Part shown: positions 54,364 to 64,000 of the stretch, in pieces
How positions within the stretch are numbered: position 1 is the first letter of the stretch
How the letters are laid out: every line of letters begins with the position of its first letter
Notes under the pieces: generated by a model
What the model saw: only the letters and a program-made list of their open reading frames with translations
What the model was told of the DNA's origin: nothing
The model's database searches: none
Position numbers and translations under genes: made by a program
From: Mycoplasma sp. 1018B
GTDB taxonomy: Bacteria; Bacillota_I; Bacilli_A; Mycoplasmatales; Metamycoplasmataceae
Assembly (NCBI RefSeq): GCF_024582675.1
Contig: NZ_CP102084.1
Location: forward strand, 1-64,000
DNA length: 64,000 nt
Reading direction: 5' to 3'

Positions 54364-54415
54364 AAATGAAACAAAATACGAAAAAACTAATATTAGTTTA
54401 TATTTTGTTTCATTT
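54364..54415 (-). terminator. Nested double hairpin at rsmG 3' end
   Basis: Outer 15-bp stem (54364-54378 with 54401-54415) and inside it a perfect 16-base palindrome AAACTAATATTAGTTT (54384-54399) followed by TTTTTTC on the minus strand. Either can form a terminator for prs-rsmG. The rsmG stop is at 54393. Confidence 0.7.
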
Positions 54416-55067
54416 GAATAATATTTTTTCATTTAAGAGGCCATTTATTGCTACTCTTTTCATTTTTTTTAATTATTATAAGATAAGATCTAGAAGAATA
54501 AGGTTGAACAACAATATTATCTTTTTGTTTTGGAAAAAAATATAAAAATTCATTTAATTCATCTTTATAATTTTCGCCTTTTAATATAATGAAATAACCG
54601 CCTATTTTAAGAAGATGATGAGAGATTAAATATAAATTTTTTATTGAAGTTACTGCTCTTGCGGTAATAAAATCAAATATTTCCCTATTTTTGATTTCTT
54701 CCGCTCTTTTATTTATAATATTGAAATTTAATTCAAGATATTTTTTTGCCTCTTCCAGAAATAAACATCTTTTTTGTAAACTTTCACAAATTGTTAAATT
54801 AATTTTATGTTTTTTATAATTATTTTCAGAAAATATAAGAAAAGGAACAGAAGGGAAACCTGCGCCTGCACCAATATCTAATAAATTAATAGATTCTTTT
54901 TTACTGTATTGTCAGATGAAATTTAATGCTTCAATAGAATTTAATATGCCATTTTCTAAAATTTCATTGTGGTTTTTATAACCTGTAAGATTAAAATGTT
55001 GATTTCTTTTATGAATTAAATCTATATATTTTTTTATTTTTTCAATATTAGTTATTTCATTTAACAT
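54393..55067 (-). CDS. rsmG: 16S rRNA (guanine527-N7) methyltransferase RsmG (GidB)
   Basis: 224 residues. SAM-binding LLDIGAGAGFPSVPFLI near residue 70, KRCLFLEEAKKYLEL, and FDFITARAVTSIKNL near 135 are RsmG motifs. Start overlaps the end of prs by 20 bases, so co-translated. It is not adjacent to mnmG as in many bacteria. Confidence 0.93.
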
Positions 55068-56034
55068 TGGATATATCCTTTGCCAAAGTATTATAAAGTT
55101 TAGTTATTGATTCTCCTGATATATGACAATTAATAACTTCTGATAATAAATAATCTAAACTAACTATTTCCAATTTCTTATATTTTTTTAGCATTCAATA
55201 ATTATCTATCGAATCTGAAATAATAACTTTTTCTATATCATCGTTATTTTCAAAAATATCAAAACCATTTGTAAAAACTCCGTGAGTAGCAGCAATAATT
55301 ATTTTTTTGGCACCATTTGCTTTAAGAGTTTTGGCTGCTTTGATAATTGTTCCGCCAGTATCGATTATATCGTCAATAATAACTGCATTTTTATTTTCTA
55401 TTTCACCAATAACTCCCATTACTTCTGTTTGATCTGGACCGATTCTCCTTTTATCAATGATGCCAATTTTAACGGTTTTAGCTATTAATTCTGCTAAAGA
55501 ACGAGCTCTAGTAGTTCCGCCATGATCGGGTGATACTACAGTAAAATCATATTTACTTTTTATTATAGCCTTTGCTAAAGTATATGTTCCTTTTAGATCA
55601 TCGATTGGAACATTAAAAAAACCTTGTATTGCCGGATTATGTAAATCAACTGCAATAATTTTGTTTGCTCCTGCAGTTTGTAATAAATCGGCAATTAATT
55701 TTGCTCCTATGGGTTGTCTACCACGTTCTTTTCTATCTTGTCTTGCATAGCCATAATAAGTAAGTACTAAATTAATTGATTTTGCACTTGCTCTTTTCAA
55801 AGAATCAATAAAAAGCAATAATTCTACTAAATTATCATTAACTGGTTTATGAGTGCTGCAGATAATAAAAACATCCTTTTCTCTAACCGCTTCTTCACTA
55901 ACTATCATTATTTCGCCATCAGCAAATACAGTTTTTTGTATTTTTGACAAAGGTATATTTAATCTACGAGAAATTTTTTCAGCCAAAATTTGACAGTTAA
56001 ACATACTAAAGAGCATTATATTTTTTTTTATCAT
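55048..56034 (-). CDS. prs: Ribose-phosphate pyrophosphokinase (PRPP synthase)
   Basis: 328 residues. KTVFADGEIMIVSEEAVREKDVF (split motif ADGE), NLVLTYYGYARQDRK near 90, VDLHNPAIQGFF, and the PRPP loop VIIDDIIDTGGTI near 220. Makes PRPP for nucleotide salvage. The frame runs through TGA at 55195 into a C-terminal extension of about 45 residues overlapping rsmG. The start lies 38 bases downstream of the clpB stop. Confidence 0.95.
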
Positions 56035-56072
56035 TTATTAGTCCTCTAAAATAATTATAAATTATTTAATAA

Positions 56073-58235
56073 TTAAATATTAATTAATTCGATTTTGCCA
56101 TTATTTAGATTCAAAAGATATTTATTATTTAGTTTTATTTGATTTTTAATAATTTGTGCCGCTAAAAAAGTTTCAATTTTGTCTTGAATAAATCTTTTTA
56201 TAGGTCTAGCTCCAAATGCAAATGTATATGAATTTTTTGATATATAAGTTATTAAATTATCACTAAATGATAAAAAATATTTTTTCTCAGAAAGTCGATT
56301 AGACAATTTAGTTAATTCATTTTTAACAATATTTCTAATATTTTCTTCAGTTAGCTGATTAAAAATAATAATTTCGTCAATTCTATTAATAAATTCTGGC
56401 GTTAAGTATTTAATTAAAAATTCATTTATTTTATTTTGATTTAATTTTTTCTTTAATATTTCTTCTGAACCCAAATTACTTGTCATTATAATAATTAGAT
56501 TTTTACAATTTATTTTTCTTCCTTTAGAATCAGTTATTTCGCCATTATCTAATATTTGAAGTAATATATTTAAAACATCTTTATGAGCCTTTTCTATTTC
56601 ATCTAATAATAATATGGCATAAGGTTTTTTTCTTATTCTTTCACATAAAGTATTTGAGTAATCAAAACCTATATAACCTGGAGGAGCTCCTATTATTTTT
56701 GAAACTGAATGTTTCTCCATAAATTCAGACATATCTAATCTTATAATTTCTTTTTCACTATTAAATATTTTATTAGCTAATTGTTTAGCTAATTCAGTTT
56801 TACCTACACCGGTCGGACCTAAAAACATAAATGATGCCAGAGGACGATTAGGATCATTGATATTTGCTTTTGCTCGTAATATAGAATTATAAATTTTATC
56901 TATTGCATCATCTTGTCCAATGATTATTTTTTTTAATTCATTATTTAAATTAAACAATTTTTCTTTCTCAGTATCTAATAATTTATTTAAAGGAATCCCT
57001 GTTCATTTAGAGACAATATTTGTTATTTCCTCTGTAGTAACAGTATTTTTAATAAGTTTGTTAGGATCATTTTTTTCTTCTACTTCTTTTAATTCTATTT
57101 CTTTTTCCAATTTAGGTATTTCAACATACATTAGTTTAGAAGCAGTTTCATAATTGCTTTCATTTTGTGCAATATTCAACATATGTTGTGCATTTTCTAG
57201 TTTTTTTCTTAAATTAGAAATATCAGACAATCTCTTTTTTTCTTTATTTCAATTATCAGTAAGTAATTTAATTTTTGATTCTAGATTAAATATTATTTTT
57301 TCTATTTCATTAATTTTGTCTTTATCTAAATTATATTTGTCAGATTCTAAAGCTATTTTTTCCATTTGCAAACTTGTTAATCTTTGTTTAGCTTTGTCTA
57401 ATTCCTCTGGTAAAAAATTTATTTCTGTTTTAATAGTAGCAGCAGCTTCATCAACTAAATCTATGGCTTTATCAGGTAAAAAACGATCATTTATATAACG
57501 ATAACTTAATTCTACAGCTTTAATAAGAGCACTATCTTCAATTTTAACGTTATGAAAATTCTCTAATCTTTCTTTTAAACCTCTTAGAATAGTAATACTA
57601 TCATTTACAGTTGGTTCATTAATATCAATTTTTTGTAGTCTACGTTCAAATGCGCTATCTTTTTCTATGTATTTTCTATATTCTTCAAAAGTTGTAGCAC
57701 CAATTAAGTGCAATTTACCTCTTGCCATTAATGGTTTAAAAATATTTGCTGCATCCATACCGCCTTCAGAATTTTTACCCGTTCCTATCAGCATATGAAT
57801 TTCATCAATAAATAAAATAATATTACCGTTAGAATTTTCAATTTCTTTTAATACATTTTTTATTCTTTTTTCAAATTCTCCTTGATAGGAAGCTCCAGCT
57901 ATTAAACTCGTGATATCTAATTCATATACTTTTTTATTTTTTAAATTTTCTGGTACTTGGCCATCAATAATTTTTTTGGCTAATCCTTCAACAATAGCAG
58001 TTTTTCCTACTCCCGGTTCTCCCACTAAAATTGGATTATTTTTTGTTTTTCTGCTTAAAATTCTTATCATTCTTCTTATTTCATTGTCTCTGTTAATAAC
58101 AGGGTCTAAATCATTATTTTCTGCTAGAAGAGTTAAATTTCTTCCATATTTATCTAATATATTATCCTTTTTGTTTTCGGAATTATTTTGTTTCACAAAA
58201 TTATTAAATAAATCATTTATATCATTAAAATTCAT
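56073..58235 (-). CDS. clpB: Disaggregase ClpB, N-domain-less
   Basis: 720 residues in one frame across TGA codons. First AAA domain Walker A GEPGVGKT (72-79), [13 protein letters not shown]; the M-domain coiled coil (about 280-400); second AAA domain [22 protein letters not shown], and [12 protein letters not shown] pore loop. The N-terminal Clp_N domain of about 140 residues is absent, normal for mycoplasma ClpB. Works with DnaK/DnaJ on aggregates. ATTTAAAGGAGATTT before ATG; CIRCE-like site 41 bases upstream. Confidence 0.96.
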
Positions 58236-58275
58236 AAATCTCCTTTAAATATGGTTTCTTAATTATATATTATAT

Positions 58276-58302
58276 TTAGCAATATCTTATTTTATTTGCT
58301 AA
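58276..58302. promoter_or_regulatory. CIRCE-like operator between clpB (-) and trmB (+)
   Basis: TTAGCA-N15-TGCTAA with the 9-9-9 spacing of CIRCE, 13 of 18 consensus positions; arms extend to 8 bp (ATTTAGCA / TGCTAAAT). The same core as before dnaJ. The clpB promoter must lie within or beside it. Confidence 0.75.
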
Positions 58303-58340
58303 ATAATTAGTTTTTAATTTGTAAAATATATAATCTTTTT

Positions 58341-58958
58341 ATGAGATTACGTTATGATAAACAAGCAATAGATAAATTATTAAATTCTAAATATTTAATA
58401 AAAGATAATTTTCCAATAATTTTAAATGAAACTGATATTGTAGAAATAGGTATGGGAAAAGGTGAAATGATAGCAGAATTAGCTAGAATTAATCCGAACA
58501 AAAAATTTTATGGTTTTGAAAAATATCCTACAGTTGCGGCTAAAGTATTAAATTTAATAGATAAATATAAACTAACAAATCTTTTTATTATTGTTGGCGA
58601 TGCTGGTAATTTATTAAATTATTTTCAAGGCAATTTAGAAACTATTTGATTAACTTTTAGTGATCCTTGACCAAAAGCAAGACATGAAAAAAGAAGATTA
58701 ACTTATAAATTATTTTTAGATCAATATAAACAAATAATGAATGAAGATTCTTTATTAAAATTAAAAACTGACAATGATTTTTTTTATAATTATTCTATAG
58801 ACAGTTTTTTAAATAACGGATGAAAAATAATAGCAAATGGAACTGATTTACATAAATCAAATTATAGTAGTGACAATATTATGACCGGTTATGAAAAAAA
58901 ATGAATTAGTTTAAATAAAAACATAAACTTTATATTTGCTAAAAAAATGAAAAATTAA
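58341..58958 (+). CDS. trmB: tRNA (guanine46-N7) methyltransferase TrmB
   Basis: 205 residues. [15 protein letters not shown] near residue 35 (SAM site), [13 protein letters not shown], and [16 protein letters not shown] near 107 are the TrmB motifs; the C-terminal TGYEKKW fits the conserved TxYE. Methylates G46 of tRNAs. Two TGA Trp codons sit in the DPWPK region. Perfect TATAAT (58329-58334) ends 6 bases before ATG and there is no Shine-Dalgarno, so the mRNA is probably leaderless. Confidence 0.94.
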
Positions 58959-59029
58959 AAATATTTTTCCCTATAGTACTATAATATAGGTATAAAAGTT
59001 AATTAACTTTATAAAATAGGAAAGGTAAT

Positions 59030-59311
59030 ATGACAAAAAAAGAATTTATATTAGAAGTAGCAAAACAAATGAATGTTACAGCAAAAGAAGCTGATAAATT
59101 TTTTGATGCTTTTGTTTTTGTACTTAAAGAACAATTGATAGCAGAAGAAAAAATTCAACTTTCTGATTTAGGAACATTTGATACAAAAGTAAGAAGAAGT
59201 CGTGAAACAATTAATCCTTTTTCTGAAGATAAAGAAAAAATATTAGTTCCAGAAAAACGTGTTGTTAAATTTACCCCTTCTAAATATTTAAGAGAAATAG
59301 TAAATTTCTAA
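59030..59311 (+). CDS. HU-family DNA-binding protein
   Basis: 93 residues. MTKKEFILEVAKQMNVTAKE, then EKIQLSDLGTFDTKVRRSRE and the DNA-binding arm with INPFSEDKEKILVPEKRVVKF; the usual NPxTGE/KxIxIPA of HU is recognisable though divergent. Bends DNA and compacts the nucleoid. TATAAT near 58980, AGGAAAGGTAAT before ATG. It ends 1 base from the convergent recU stop, with its terminator inside recU. Confidence 0.9.
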   Translation: MTKKEFILEVAKQMNVTAKEADKFFDAFVFVLKEQLIAEEKIQLSDLGTFDTKVRRSRETINPFSEDKEKILVPEKRVVKFTPSKYLREIVNF

Positions 59312-59312
59312 T

Positions 59313-59843
59313 TTAATTATTTTCTAACAAACAAGGTAAAAAATCAATTATCCCAGGATAAATGAGATCTAATTTTTTACCTTGTTTTTTTATTATTTTA
59401 TAATGAATAGATTTGTTCAAATATTCCTTTATTTGCTTAAATTCAATAAAATAAAATTCTTCAATTTTAGAAAAAAATATTATAAAAAAAGATTTGCCTC
59501 CATTAGTATTAATGATATCAAGATATTGAATTTGATGTTTTTTAATATTGGTTTTCGGTAAATATAATTTGTTAGTACTTTTAGCTTCAAATGCTACAAA
59601 TAGTCCATTGTAACATCCTGTGTAATCAACTGTACTTTTAGCAAATAAATGCCCACCAATAATATCTTTATTTTTATTAATTGAATTAAATTTAATTGGC
59701 AATGTCTTTTTTTCTATAATGGCTAGTTTGTTTTTAAAATAATAATTAATTGTATTATTTAATATTGTTTCCAATAACATTCCTCTGTTTTTCATACATA
59801 TTTTATAATTAATATTTTTCTTCAATTTTTTATAAAAAGACAA
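59313..59843 (-). CDS. recU: Holliday junction resolvase RecU
   Basis: 176 residues from TTG at 59843, or 160 from ATG at 59795 (MKNRGMLLE); neither has a clear ribosome site. Catalytic motifs: NRGMLLETILNNTINYY, STVDYTGCYNGLFVAFEAKS near residue 70 (Asp, Glu, Lys), and KKHQIQYLDIINTNGG. Cuts four-way junctions in recombination. Convergent with the HU gene, 1 base apart. Confidence 0.92.
   Translation of the reverse strand: MSFYKKLKKNINYKICMKNRGMLLETILNNTINYYFKNKLAIIEKKTLPIKFNSINKNKDIIGGHLFAKSTVDYTGCYNGLFVAFEAKSTNKLYLPKTNIKKHQIQYLDIINTNGGKSFFIIFFSKIEEFYFIEFKQIKEYLNKSIHYKIIKKQGKKLDLIYPGIIDFLPCLLENN
59331..59385 (+). terminator. HU-gene terminator embedded in recU coding sequence
   Basis: 13-bp arms ACAAGGTAAAAAA (59331-59343) and complement (59373-59385), 29-base loop, then TTTTTTATT on the plus strand. 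It lies wholly within the recU 3' coding part. Confidence 0.65.
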
Positions 59844-59924
59844 AAGAGAAACAAAATGTTTATAAATTCATTATTAAGTTATTTTTTAAGTAAATTCTTA
59901 TAATAATATAAAATTAATCTATAT

Positions 59925-60239
59925 ATGAATATTGGAGTTGATTTAGTAGATATTGAACGTTTTAAAAATAAAGAATTTAATTTTTTTAAACGCTTTTTGC
60001 ATAAAAATGAAATAAATTTTATTCAAATGCAAACTTCTGCTGATATAAAGATTATTTATGTTGCTTCAATTTGAGCGATAAAGGAAGCAATTTTTAAAGC
60101 AAATAATACATATTCACAGTTTAATAAAATTGAAATAAAACGTAAAAATAATCATTGATGACATGAAAATTTTTCTATTTCAATAAGTCATGAAAAAAAC
60201 TTAATTGTAGCTTTTGTCGTAGAAAAAAAGGAGATATAA
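59925..60239 (+). CDS. acpS: Holo-[acyl-carrier-protein] synthase
   Basis: 104 residues, shorter than the usual 120. MNIGVDLVDIERFK (metal Asp), WAIKEAIFKA (Glu, Lys) and ISISHEKNLIVAFVV match AcpS. Transfers phosphopantetheine to ACP. Two adjacent TGA Trp codons near residue 80. TATAAT at 59899-59904; no ribosome site. Its last codons AAGGAGATA form the ribosome site for plsC. Confidence 0.9.
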
Positions 60240-60240
60240 A

Positions 60241-60984
60241 ATGAAATTTATTTTGAAACTTATATTATCTTTTCCTATGTTAATTTTTAACTTATGAAGA
60301 ATAAGAGTTTATGCTAGAAAATATAAAAAATATCCAGAACATTACTATCCTCAACAAAGAATTACATGATTAACTAAAAAAGTTAAATTATTTTTATGAT
60401 TGTATGGTATTAAATTAATAGTTAAAGGATATGAAAATGTTCCTAAAGGTCAAGCAATTTTAGTTGCAAATCATAAATCAAATATTGATCCTATTTTATT
60501 ACTTAAAGCTTTAGAAAAACAAACCGAAGAAACTGGTGTGCCTATAAAAATTCCAACTTTTTTAGCAAAAAAAGAATTAGAAAAATCTAAAATAGCAACT
60601 GCAGCAATTAAATTAACAGATTCATTTTTTATTGACAGACAAAATTTCAGAGAAGCTATAAAAACTTTAAACAATTTTGGTACATTTATTAAAAATAATC
60701 ATACACTGGGTATTATATTTCCTGAAGGAACAAGAGTAAAAGAAAATAATTTAGGAGAATTTAAATCTGGTGCATTTAAAATAGCTATTAATCAATATTT
60801 GCCAATCATACCAGTTGCAATTAGTGATACTAGGGATGCTTTAAATAGAAAAAGAAAACACAAATTAAATATAACAGTAAAATTTTTATCCCCATTAAAA
60901 CCTAATAATTTTATCACTATGAACAGTGATGCTTTAGCAAACAAAGTAAAAAAAATAATTGAGGATGAATTTAATAATGTCTAA
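60241..60984 (+). CDS. plsC: 1-acyl-sn-glycerol-3-phosphate acyltransferase PlsC
   Basis: 247 residues. N-terminal amphipathic membrane segment (KLILSFPMLIFNLWR), catalytic motif LVANHKSNIDPILLL (HX4D) near residue 77, and FPEGTRVKENNLGEFKSGA near 160. Makes phosphatidic acid. One base after the acpS stop with AAGGAG in the acpS end. Overlaps scpA by 8 bases. Confidence 0.93.
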
Positions 60985-61738
60985 AATAAGTTTATATGAG
61001 ACTCAAGATAAAAAATATGATATCAAATTAGAAAATTTTGATGGTCCAATGGATTTGTTGCTAGCTTTAGTACAGGATAAAAATATTGATATAATGTCAG
61101 TAGATTTAGCTGAATTAGCCACAGAATATCTTAGAATAATTGATAATTTGAAAGAAAACGAAATAGATGTTGCTGGAGATTATTTAGTTATGGCTGCCAC
61201 TTTGTTGGCATTAAAAACTAAAATGCTCTTGTATACTCCAGAAGAAAAACCAGAAATAGAAGAAGACAAAAGAGAAATTTTATCTCGTTTATATGAATAT
61301 CAACAATTTAAAGAAATATCTAAAGCGCTTAGAGAACAAGAAGGGTTTAGAAAAGAAATATTTATAAAAAAATCTAGTAATATGGATGAATTTTTAATTG
61401 ATGACGATAAATCATTATTAGAAGGTCACAGCAATCCATTAAAATTAATTACAGTTTTGAGAAAAATGTTCGAAAGATCATTTGCTAATCAGTTAAAAAA
61501 AACTAAATTAGAACATTTCAACTTAACACCTAAAGATCAAATTCCTTACATATTAAATTTATTTGATGAAAATGAAAATGTAACTTTTGAAATGATTTTT
61601 AATCAGCCTTCTTTAAATCATTTTGTAATTACACTAATGGCTATTCTTGATTTAGCTAGAAGACAAATTATTAAATTAACACAAAAAGAACAATTTGGCA
61701 TTATAACGTTTGAAAAAGGTGAAAACTATGAAAAATAA
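60977..61738 (+). CDS. scpA: Segregation and condensation protein A (kleisin)
   Basis: 253 residues. NFDGPMDLLLALVQDKNIDI near residue 17 is the ScpA signature; GDYLVMAATLLALKTKMLLY near 67, and the C-terminal winged helix (FVITLMAILDLARRQIIKL). Bridges SMC heads in the condensin-like complex. Start ATG at 60977 preferred because GAGGA lies 11 bases before it. Overlaps plsC by 8 and scpB by 11 bases. Confidence 0.95.
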   Translation: MSKISLYETQDKKYDIKLENFDGPMDLLLALVQDKNIDIMSVDLAELATEYLRIIDNLKENEIDVAGDYLVMAATLLALKTKMLLYTPEEKPEIEEDKREILSRLYEYQQFKEISKALREQEGFRKEIFIKKSSNMDEFLIDDDKSLLEGHSNPLKLITVLRKMFERSFANQLKKTKLEHFNLTPKDQIPYILNLFDENENVTFEMIFNQPSLNHFVITLMAILDLARRQIIKLTQKEQFGIITFEKGENYEK

Positions 61739-62315
61739 TATTATTGAAGCTTTATTGTATGTGCAAGGTGATGAAGGGTTGGATTTAGAACAAATTAGAG
61801 AAATATTTGGTTTAAAAAATAAAGCGGAAGCAAAAAAAGTTATTAATGATTTTATAAAAATTTACAACTCTAGAGAAACCGCGTTAAAAGTTGTTGAATT
61901 TAATGAAATTTATAAATTAGCTACAAGGGAAACATATAAAGAATATATTCAAAAAATGGTACAAGTAGTTAAAAAACATCGTCTTTCTAATGCTGCAATA
62001 GAAGTAGCAGGAATAGTTGCTTATAAACAGCCGGTTACTCGTTCAATAATTAATAATATAAGAGGTGTTGCAAGCGATCAGGTATTAAATACTTTATTAT
62101 TAAAAGGAGTTATTGAAGAAGTAGGTGTAAGTCCTACACCTGGGCATCCTGTTTTATATGGTGTAACTAATAAATTTTATGATTATTTTAAAATTAAATC
62201 TATGAATGAATTACCTAAATTAACTGAATTTAATTATATAGATGGTTTCGAAAATGAACACGAAGATTTTAATCTTTTTGACAGTCAAAGAAATGAAAAT
62301 AATTTCAACAATTAA
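61728..62315 (+). CDS. scpB: Segregation and condensation protein B
   Basis: 195 residues. Winged-helix pair: NIIEALLYVQGDEGLDLEQI at the start and AGIVAYKQPVTRSIINNIRG near 88 (ScpB signature), GRxxxxGHPxxY-like PTPGHPVLYGVT. ATG at 61728 with AAAGGTG before it. Works with ScpA and SMC. C-terminal 25 residues are acidic and N-rich. Ends at a terminator. Confidence 0.94.
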   Translation: MKNNIIEALLYVQGDEGLDLEQIREIFGLKNKAEAKKVINDFIKIYNSRETALKVVEFNEIYKLATRETYKEYIQKMVQVVKKHRLSNAAIEVAGIVAYKQPVTRSIINNIRGVASDQVLNTLLLKGVIEEVGVSPTPGHPVLYGVTNKFYDYFKIKSMNELPKLTEFNYIDGFENEHEDFNLFDSQRNENNFNN

Positions 62316-62332
62316 GTGTACTTAGTACACTT
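62314..62332 (+). terminator. Terminator of acpS-plsC-scpA-scpB unit
   Basis: AAGTGTAC / TTA / GTACACTT hairpin starting at the scpB stop, followed by TTATTATT. Confidence 0.75.
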
Positions 62333-62347
62333 TTATTATTTAAAATA

Positions 62348-63247
62348 ATGAATAAACAATCTAATTGAAAAAAATATATAGTTACTTTAAATAATGATGA
62401 AAAAAAACTTTTAAATTATTTAAAAGAAATATTTAGTAATTATCCGTTAAATTTAATTTATAAAATAATAAGAAAAAAAGATGTAAAAATTAATGGTAAA
62501 AGAACAAATAATGAAAAACAAAAAATATATTTTAACGATATTATCGAAATATATTTCCCAGAGGAAATAAAAAATAAACAAAAACTCAACTTTAAAAATA
62601 TTTCTATTGATTTTAATATTATTTATGAAGATAACAATATTTTAATAGTTGATAAACCTAAAGGTATTAGTATGCATTCAGATGCTAATAATTTAGATCT
62701 TCAAGTATTAAAATATTTAGATTACAATGATAAAAATAATAATGAATTTAAACCGAGTCATATTGGTAGATTAGATAAAGAAACTAGTGGAATATGTTTG
62801 TATGCTAAAAATTATTATTCTTTAGCTGAATTAAATAAAAAAACTAAATTTTTTGACAAAATTTACACTTTTAAATCAGATTATAATGGACCAGATAGAG
62901 AAATTAATTTATTTATTTGAAATAATAAAAATAATTATTTAGAAGCTAAAGAAACTTCGGATAAAAATCTAACTACAGCTAAAACATATATTTATAGAAA
63001 AAATAAAATTTGATATGCCAAAATTTTAACGGGTAAAAAACATCAAATAAGATTATCTTTAAAAACTATTGGTTTTCCTATTTTAGGAGATAAAAAATAT
63101 TCAGGTAAATTATCTGATAGATTATATTTACATTGTAAAACAATAATTTTTCATAATTTAGATGGTAAACTTAAATATTTAAATAAAAAAGAATTTAATT
63201 CCAAAGTACCTTGAAAGGAAACTAATGAAAAACATTGAAAAAAATAA
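62348..63247 (+). CDS. RluC/RluD-family pseudouridine synthase
   Basis: 299 residues in one frame across TGA codons. N-terminal S4-like region (LIYKIIRKKDVKINGKRT near 40-55), IIYEDNNILIVDKPKGISMH near 95, catalytic Asp in HIGRLDKETSGICLYAK near 140, and GKKHQIRLSL. Isomerises uridines in 23S rRNA; the exact site cannot be told. In many Firmicutes an rluB-type gene follows scpB; this one is closer to RluC/D. The last 23 bases overlap gatC. Confidence 0.88.
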
Positions 63248-63527
63248 ATTAGTTGAAATCGTAAGTTCTATTATGTTAAAACCTAACGAAGATGTGATAA
63301 ATCAGATTCTAATAGAGTGAGAGAATATTGAAAATAATTTAAAATTACTCGATAATCTAAATTTAAATAATGTTCAACCTTTAACACATATAAATGAAAA
63401 TCTAAAACATGATTTTTTAAGAGAAGATATACCATCTGATAATTTTGCTATTGAAAAAACAGATATATTAAATAATGCTTTTGCTAAAGACAAGGACTAT
63501 ATATTAACTCAAAAGGTGGTTAAATAA
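63225..63527 (+). CDS. gatC: Asp-tRNA(Asn)/Glu-tRNA(Gln) amidotransferase subunit C
   Basis: 100 residues. Small helical protein LVEIVSSIMLKPNEDVINQI..EWENIENNLKLLDNL, with the LTH.NE...LREDIP segment typical of GatC. Stabilises GatA. Ribosome site AAAGGAAACTA before ATG. Stop shares bases with the gatA ATG (TAATG). Confidence 0.9.
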
Positions 63528-64000
63528 TGGAACTCAAACAAAAAGGTAACTGAAATAATGCTTATAAAGAATTACAAAATGATAATAATAATTCAGTTAG
63601 TACATTATTACATGAAAAAATAAAATTTGAAAAAAACAATAATCGATTAACAGAAGCTGTTTTTACTATTAAAGATAATTATGCAACTAATTTTGCAAAG
63701 AGTTCTGCATCAAGCAAAATTTTAGAAAATTTTTATCCTGCTTATAATGCTACTGTAGTAGAAAAATTACTTCAAGATGGAGCTTTGCCAATTGCTAAAG
63801 TTAATTGCGATGAATTAGCCTTAGGCGGAACAGGAACCTTTAGCGCACATGGTTTAATCAAAAATCCTTTAGATAATAGTAGATTAGCTGGTGGGTCATC
63901 ATCAGGTTCTATAGCAACTTTAACAAATAATGTAAGTTTTGCTTTAGCATCTGACACAGGTGATAGTGTAAGATTACCAGCAAGTTTTTGTGGCAAAGTA
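63527..64000 (+). CDS. gatA: Amidotransferase subunit A (amidase), 3' end outside window
   Basis: First 158 codons only. Catalytic Lys in FTIKDNYATNF near residue 52, NCDELALGGTGTF, the Ser-rich loop LAGGSSSGS near 127 (cis-Ser), and ASDTGDSVRLPASFCG with the nucleophilic Ser near 151. Hydrolyses glutamine to ammonia for transamidation of mischarged tRNAs. TGA Trp at codon 9. Usual Gly-rich G/S pattern is intact. Confidence 0.95.

Overview
This is a Mollicutes (Mycoplasma sensu lato) chromosome segment starting inside dnaA. Three things show it: very high A+T, in-frame TGA codons falling at conserved tryptophans in nearly every gene (genetic code 4, UGA = Trp), and the gene content (no cell-wall genes, lipoproteins, N-domain-less ClpB, UGA-rich PQ-loop and BMP transporters). 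Gene families such as the BMP nucleoside ABC operon, the putative cysteine peptidase and the MG284-286-like trio fit the hominis/bovis/synoviae-type mycoplasmas, but I cannot name the species. Read with the standard code, most genes would look fragmented. The spans below join these pieces.

Layout. 0-2.4 kb (+): dnaA (5' end outside the window), dnaN and a small S4 protein; the replication origin probably lies just upstream. 2.4-6.7 kb (-): rpmH-rnpA-yidC, then a PQ-loop transporter overlapping asnA. 6.9-8.1 kb (+): serS. 8.2-15.1 kb (-): nucleoside/BMP ABC operon (lipoprotein, double ATPase, permease with a giant coiled-coil tail, second permease, small membrane protein). 15.3-18.9 kb (-): tsaE-tsaB-lipoprotein, a membrane protein and a secreted cysteine peptidase. 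19.3-25.1 kb (-): tuf, an Opp-like permease pair with a binding lipoprotein but no ATPases, and ptsH. 25.2-30.7 kb: argS (+), then rpsO, ribF and secDF (-). 30.8-31.2 kb (+): tRNA-Gly and a tRNA-Asn/Glu/Val cluster. 31.3-36.6 kb: mscL (+), then deoB, two tandem DHH phosphoesterases, a membrane protein and recO (-). 36.7-44.4 kb (mostly +): Asp23-like, FakA-like, plsX, rnc, dnaJ, cmk, der. 44.4-46.9 kb (-): DnaB/DnaD-like and DnaI-like primosome genes, an IMPACT protein and tRNA-His. 47-52.2 kb (+): mnmG, rlmH, tig, leucyl aminopeptidase. 52.2-58.2 kb (-): three MG284-286-like genes, rsmG, prs, clpB. 58.3-64 kb (+): trmB, HU, acpS, plsC, scpA, scpB, a pseudouridine synthase, gatC and gatA (cut), with recU on the minus strand.

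Most of the window is core information processing (replication, translation, tRNA and rRNA modification, secretion, phospholipid synthesis). Genes are packed with short overlaps that suggest translational coupling. The unusual signals are mainly regulatory. There are two degenerate CIRCE-like operators with identical geometry, before dnaJ and between clpB and trmB. A class of genes has a -10 box only 6-12 bases before ATG and no Shine-Dalgarno sequence. Structured leaders precede tuf and the nucleoside operon. A perfect palindrome sits at the start of the PQ-loop/asnA transcript. A 25-bp inverted repeat is unexplained, and a DnaA-box pair lies before the primosome genes. The most unusual protein is the ABC permease with a predicted coiled-coil tail of about 550 residues. 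No CRISPR array, intact insertion sequence, rRNA gene or phage was seen.
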